Below, piece by piece: positions 61,376-64,000 of a DNA stretch of 64,000 nucleotides. Position numbers and translations under genes: made by a program. The DNA lies in assembly GCA_001939145.1 (NCBI GenBank), contig LSRX01000314.1:255683-319682 (forward strand). The letters run 5' to 3'. This stretch comes from Symbiodinium microadriaticum. Its lineage: Eukaryota; Sar; Dinophyceae; Suessiales; Symbiodiniaceae. Positions within the stretch are counted from its first letter, which is position 1, and every line of letters begins with the position of its first letter. The notes under the pieces are model-generated. The model worked only from the letters and a program-made list of their open reading frames with translations. It made no database searches and had not been told where the DNA came from.

Positions 61376-61905
61376 AATCCTCAGCCCCACAATACAAGAG
61401 TCCAGTTAAGTGAAGGCCTTGAATCAAACAGGTCGCCTAGCCCCTATGCTAGTTCGTAAAGCCCTTTTTTTGCAACTTCGGAAGCCTACCAGAACAAGGG
61501 TGACAGAAGCGTTGTCTAGCTGCGATCCATCCCCCTAATGCTCATCCCTCACGATTGGTTGAAGAGGCCCTTAACTCCTTAACTCACACCCCAAACCCTA
61601 GACCCTAAACCCTAACCCGAAGCCCAAATTCGTAAATCTTTAAAGCCCTAACAACCCCGAGCTTTCCCTAAAGCCGAAAAGATGTACTTTTGTAGGGTTC
61701 CCTATTATGGTTTCTATAGACAGTTCCTTGAACAGGTAGGTCTTTTGGGCCACAAGTAAACCCTCAATGCTTTACCCTAAGCACGGAACCCTAAACCCTG
61801 AAAGCCCTAAAGTTCTAAAGCCGAATTAATCCCTAAACCCTCAAAGCCCTAAAGTCCCTAAAGTTCTGAAGCCTAAACCCTGAACCCTGAAACTCTAATT
61901 GACAG

Positions 61906-61998
61906 GAGCTTTCTAGCGAGCTTCAACTCGACATCTCTTGGCTGAGCTCCTCGTTGTTGCGGCTGCGACGTGGCTCGAAGGGGAGGGGGGCGACCTTA
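61906..61998 (+). CDS. Exon
   Basis: TCTAATTGACAG| opens codons ELSSELQLDISWLSSSLLRL then RRGSKGRGATLR. Good acceptor; donor probably AGAGG|GTTTTT. Amphipathic then basic. Family unknown. Confidence 0.5.
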
Positions 61999-62248
61999 AG
62001 AGGGTTTTTTTTTGCAAAGGGTTCCTAGAAGGGTTCCTATAGTTTTAGAAGGTCGCAATAAGGGTTGAAGCTTCAGGGTTCAGGGGTTAAGCCCTAAAAC
62101 AAAAACCCTGCACTCTGAACCGGATTCCTTGAAGGGTTCCATGAAACCTCCGCTCCGGCTTCTACGAGGGATTTTTGCAGGGGCTGGAGGGATTTTGGGG
62201 TGTAGGACGTTTAGGGTTTAGGGTTTAGGGTTTACGGAGGGCATCCAG

Positions 62249-62409
62249 GGCCCCAAGCATACTGTGGGCGGCAAATGAAATCAAGGGTTCACTGCCACCT
62301 CGAGATGGGCAGGGCGCGGTCGATAGAAACGCCTCCCGCCAAGAGGGCAGGCAAGCAGTGCCAATGAAGCGTGGGAATTCGCTCTCTGAAATCAGAGTCT
62401 CTTTAGGGG
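62249..62409 (+). CDS. Exon, about 53 codons
   Basis: GCATCCAG| opens codons APSILWAANEIKGSLPPRDG, QGAVDRNASRQEGRQAVPMK and RGNSLSEIRVSL, ending at GGGG|GTTAGT. One of the longest clean internal exons. A shifted frame is partly open but shorter. Family not recognised. Confidence 0.55.
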
Positions 62410-62515
62410 GTTAGTATAATAAGGCCTTACAGGGTTCAAAGTCTTGGGTTTTAGGATTGGCTTTGGAGTGTAATGTTTAAAGACTCAGTTTCTAGGATTC
62501 TTCGGGCTTCGGGTT

Positions 62516-62735
62516 TCAGTGTTAATACGACGTCAAACGATGTCCCGCTCCCCCTCTTGCGGCGGGGCGCGAACCTGAGCATGGACTTGTACTGGCAGAT
62601 CCATCAGATTGCCGTCGTACAGCACCAGGCCGCCCCTCCGTCGGAAGCGAAGGAGGAGGTGGCTGCAGGGGGGCTTGAAGCTGCTGTGCCACCTGCTGAT
62701 CAAGCTCCCGGCCAGAGATTTTGGACAGCCTACAC
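62516..62735 (+). CDS. Exon, Ala/Glu-rich
   Basis: After TCGGGTTTCAG| the frame encodes VNTTSNDVPLPLLRRGANLS, MDLYWQIHQIAVVQHQAAPP and EAKEEVAAGGLEAAVPPADQ. It stays open through heptamer repeat to 62841 (LNPEPTTYRPIDPHEQK), but that part is likely intron. Probably the same gene as 62249-62409; phases did not join directly. Confidence 0.5.
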
Positions 62736-63035
62736 CCTAAAGCCTAAACCCGAAACCCTAAACCCTGAACCAACCACATATCGCCCCATCGATCCGCATG
62801 AGCAGAAGATCCTTTGGGTTTTTGAGGTTTGGAATTTTTAGGGTTCTGGGGTTTTCGGTGCCTTAGAGTTTTTAGGGTTGTGTGGTTTTCGGTTTTGGGG
62901 TCTCAATCTTTGTGGCTGTGGCTGCGAGGATTAAGGTCGACGAGATTATTATTAGTAGCATTATTATTAGTTTATCATCATTCCCCAAACAGTGCTTGCA
63001 CTATGGGGTTCTTATGTTAAGGGCAAAGGAATTCG

Positions 63036-63197
63036 TCGCGGGGCCGCGCCGGCGCACCTGGAATGCGCACCACTTTAGTGCGGCCATCTGATATTTTCGG
63101 CTTTTTTTTATTCCTAATTCCTATTGAACTCCTTTTTTTTCCTTTTACAATCCTCTTAAAATCGTCCGGGGTAGATCGCGGGGCCGCGCCGGCGCAC
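63036..63197. repeat. 22-bp GC-rich direct repeats around unique DNA
   Basis: A 22-bp word starting TCGCGGGGCCGCGCCGGCGC is found at 63036-63057 and 63176-63197 (offset 140). Between them is AT-richer DNA with T-runs and no heptamer. Both strands have short open frames; no gene assigned. Confidence 0.8.
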
Positions 63198-63302
63198 ACG
63201 CCTCACACCTCTTGGATTTGCATCCTCTGGTAGTGCAGCTGAGGTGCTGACTGTCTAGAGTGTTCCTTGTCTCGGCTGGCCCTCCTCACTGTTTGGGGTC
63301 TG

Positions 63303-63425
63303 CGCCGGCATTATTATTAGTATTATTAATTATGATTACTATTATCAGTATCATTATTTCTTATATTTTCATTATCATTATTATTATGCTTATGATTATT
63401 GTTATTATTGTTCTTATTAGTGTTA
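63303..63425. repeat. ATT-rich trinucleotide tract
   Basis: ATTATTAG/ATTATC units; a shorter similar run lies at 62945-62975. Confidence 0.9.
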
Positions 63426-63662
63426 TAGGGTGCGGGGTCTAAACCCCTAAACCCTAAGCCTAAAGCCTAGGGTCTATGGGGTTTTGGGGCTTGTCGCTTG
63501 GGGTCGAGGATTCTGGAGTGAGGCTTGTATTATAGATGCGTGAAACAAGTAGCAAGAACCCCAAACCCTAAACCCTGAAGTAGCAATGCTATACCCCCTA
63601 TCGTCCCTAATATACTTATAGATAGAAGATACCGCGTTATAGATCCCTTTAAAGGAACCCTC

Positions 63663-63989
63663 ATGCTCGAATCGTTGATCGAGCCCGCTAGAATGAGTTG
63701 CAGACAGCTCAGGACTAATGCGGATGGTTTGGCGATTTGGCACGAGGGCACCGCTATCTGCAGCCGTGGCATCGTCAAGAGGTCTGATCCGATAGTACGG
63801 TTGAGGGTTGACGATGTCGGGTTTACGCTTTTGGGCGTAGTTTACAAAGTTCAGGGACCCTTTACCAAGCTCAAGTTGGGATCTGGAGATTCTGTTCGTA
63901 ATGACGGCTCAGGAAGCAGCGCTGACCCATGCAGAGAGTGGGGCACAGGTCCTGACAAAACCCATCTCAAACAGAATTTCGGATGCTGA
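63663..63989 (+). CDS. Open frame at the window end
   Basis: Encodes PARMSCRQLRTNADGLAIWH, AICSRGIVKRSDPIVRLRVD and GVVYKVQGPFTKLKLGSGD with TGA at 63987-63989. 108 codons, no domain recognised. An exon or chance; a minus frame overlaps the left part. Confidence 0.35.
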   Translation: MLESLIEPARMSCRQLRTNADGLAIWHEGTAICSRGIVKRSDPIVRLRVDDVGFTLLGVVYKVQGPFTKLKLGSGDSVRNDGSGSSADPCREWGTGPDKTHLKQNFGC

Positions 63990-64000
63990 CAGACGACAAA

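Noticed and set aside
1-64000. rRNA or tRNA genes
   Set aside because: No conserved rRNA stretch or convincing tRNA cloverleaf with A and B boxes was noticed by eye; a covariance-model search would be needed to exclude tRNAs.

Overview
This 64 kb window is eukaryotic nuclear DNA, most likely from a dinoflagellate (a Symbiodiniaceae-like genome is my first guess; the genus is not determined). Reasons: coding sequence is broken into many short exons; the best-supported gene uses a GC-AG intron and others fit GA-AG, with acceptors of the form AG|G, as known for dinoflagellates; splice junctions often lie in direct repeats; and the non-coding DNA from about 2.9 kb to the right end is full of degenerate copies of the plant/dinoflagellate-type telomere heptamer (TTTAGGG/CCCTAAA) in both orientations. 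No prokaryotic operons, rRNA or tRNA genes were seen. Nearly all convincing exons are on the + strand.

Layout. 1-2.8 kb: little heptamer repeat, no gene called. 2.9-9.4 kb: heptamer blocks, the last two exons of one gene (4.36-5.54 kb), a triplet-repeat tract with a 100-N gap, and exons at 6.9-7.1 and 8.7 kb. 10-17 kb: decayed coding sequence, a two-exon pattern interrupted by a 103-bp element (12.7-13.4 kb), further exons (14.4-15.1 kb). 17-23 kb: a run of clean + strand exons with Ala/Glu/Arg-rich helical peptides. 25-31 kb: a transporter-like exon, two assembly gaps, a decayed gene at 28.1-28.8 kb, several terminal exons. 31-34 kb: an 865-bp segment present twice. 34-54 kb: scattered exons, microsatellites, a decayed gene at 40.5-41.0 kb. 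55-57.5 kb: the best gene, a complete 311-aa SLC35B/UTr5-type nucleotide-sugar transporter, followed by two very small spliced genes. 60.4-62.8 kb: a multi-exon gene of unknown function and further exons.

The repeat fraction contains several families of about 100-bp inverted-repeat elements (called A to J here). The main observation is that these elements and the heptamer repeats appear to act as introns. Family A always presents GA...AG ends 102-103 bp apart, family E can present GT...AG ends, and removing them joins open reading frames. Introns made of heptamer repeat sit between direct repeats of 6-18 bp, like target-site duplications. The window therefore looks like a snapshot of ongoing intron gain (introner-like elements plus telomere-repeat introns).

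Limits: exons were found by eye from open frame, splice signals and peptide appearance. Apart from the transporter, exon edges and gene linkage are tentative. No homology search or transcript evidence was available.
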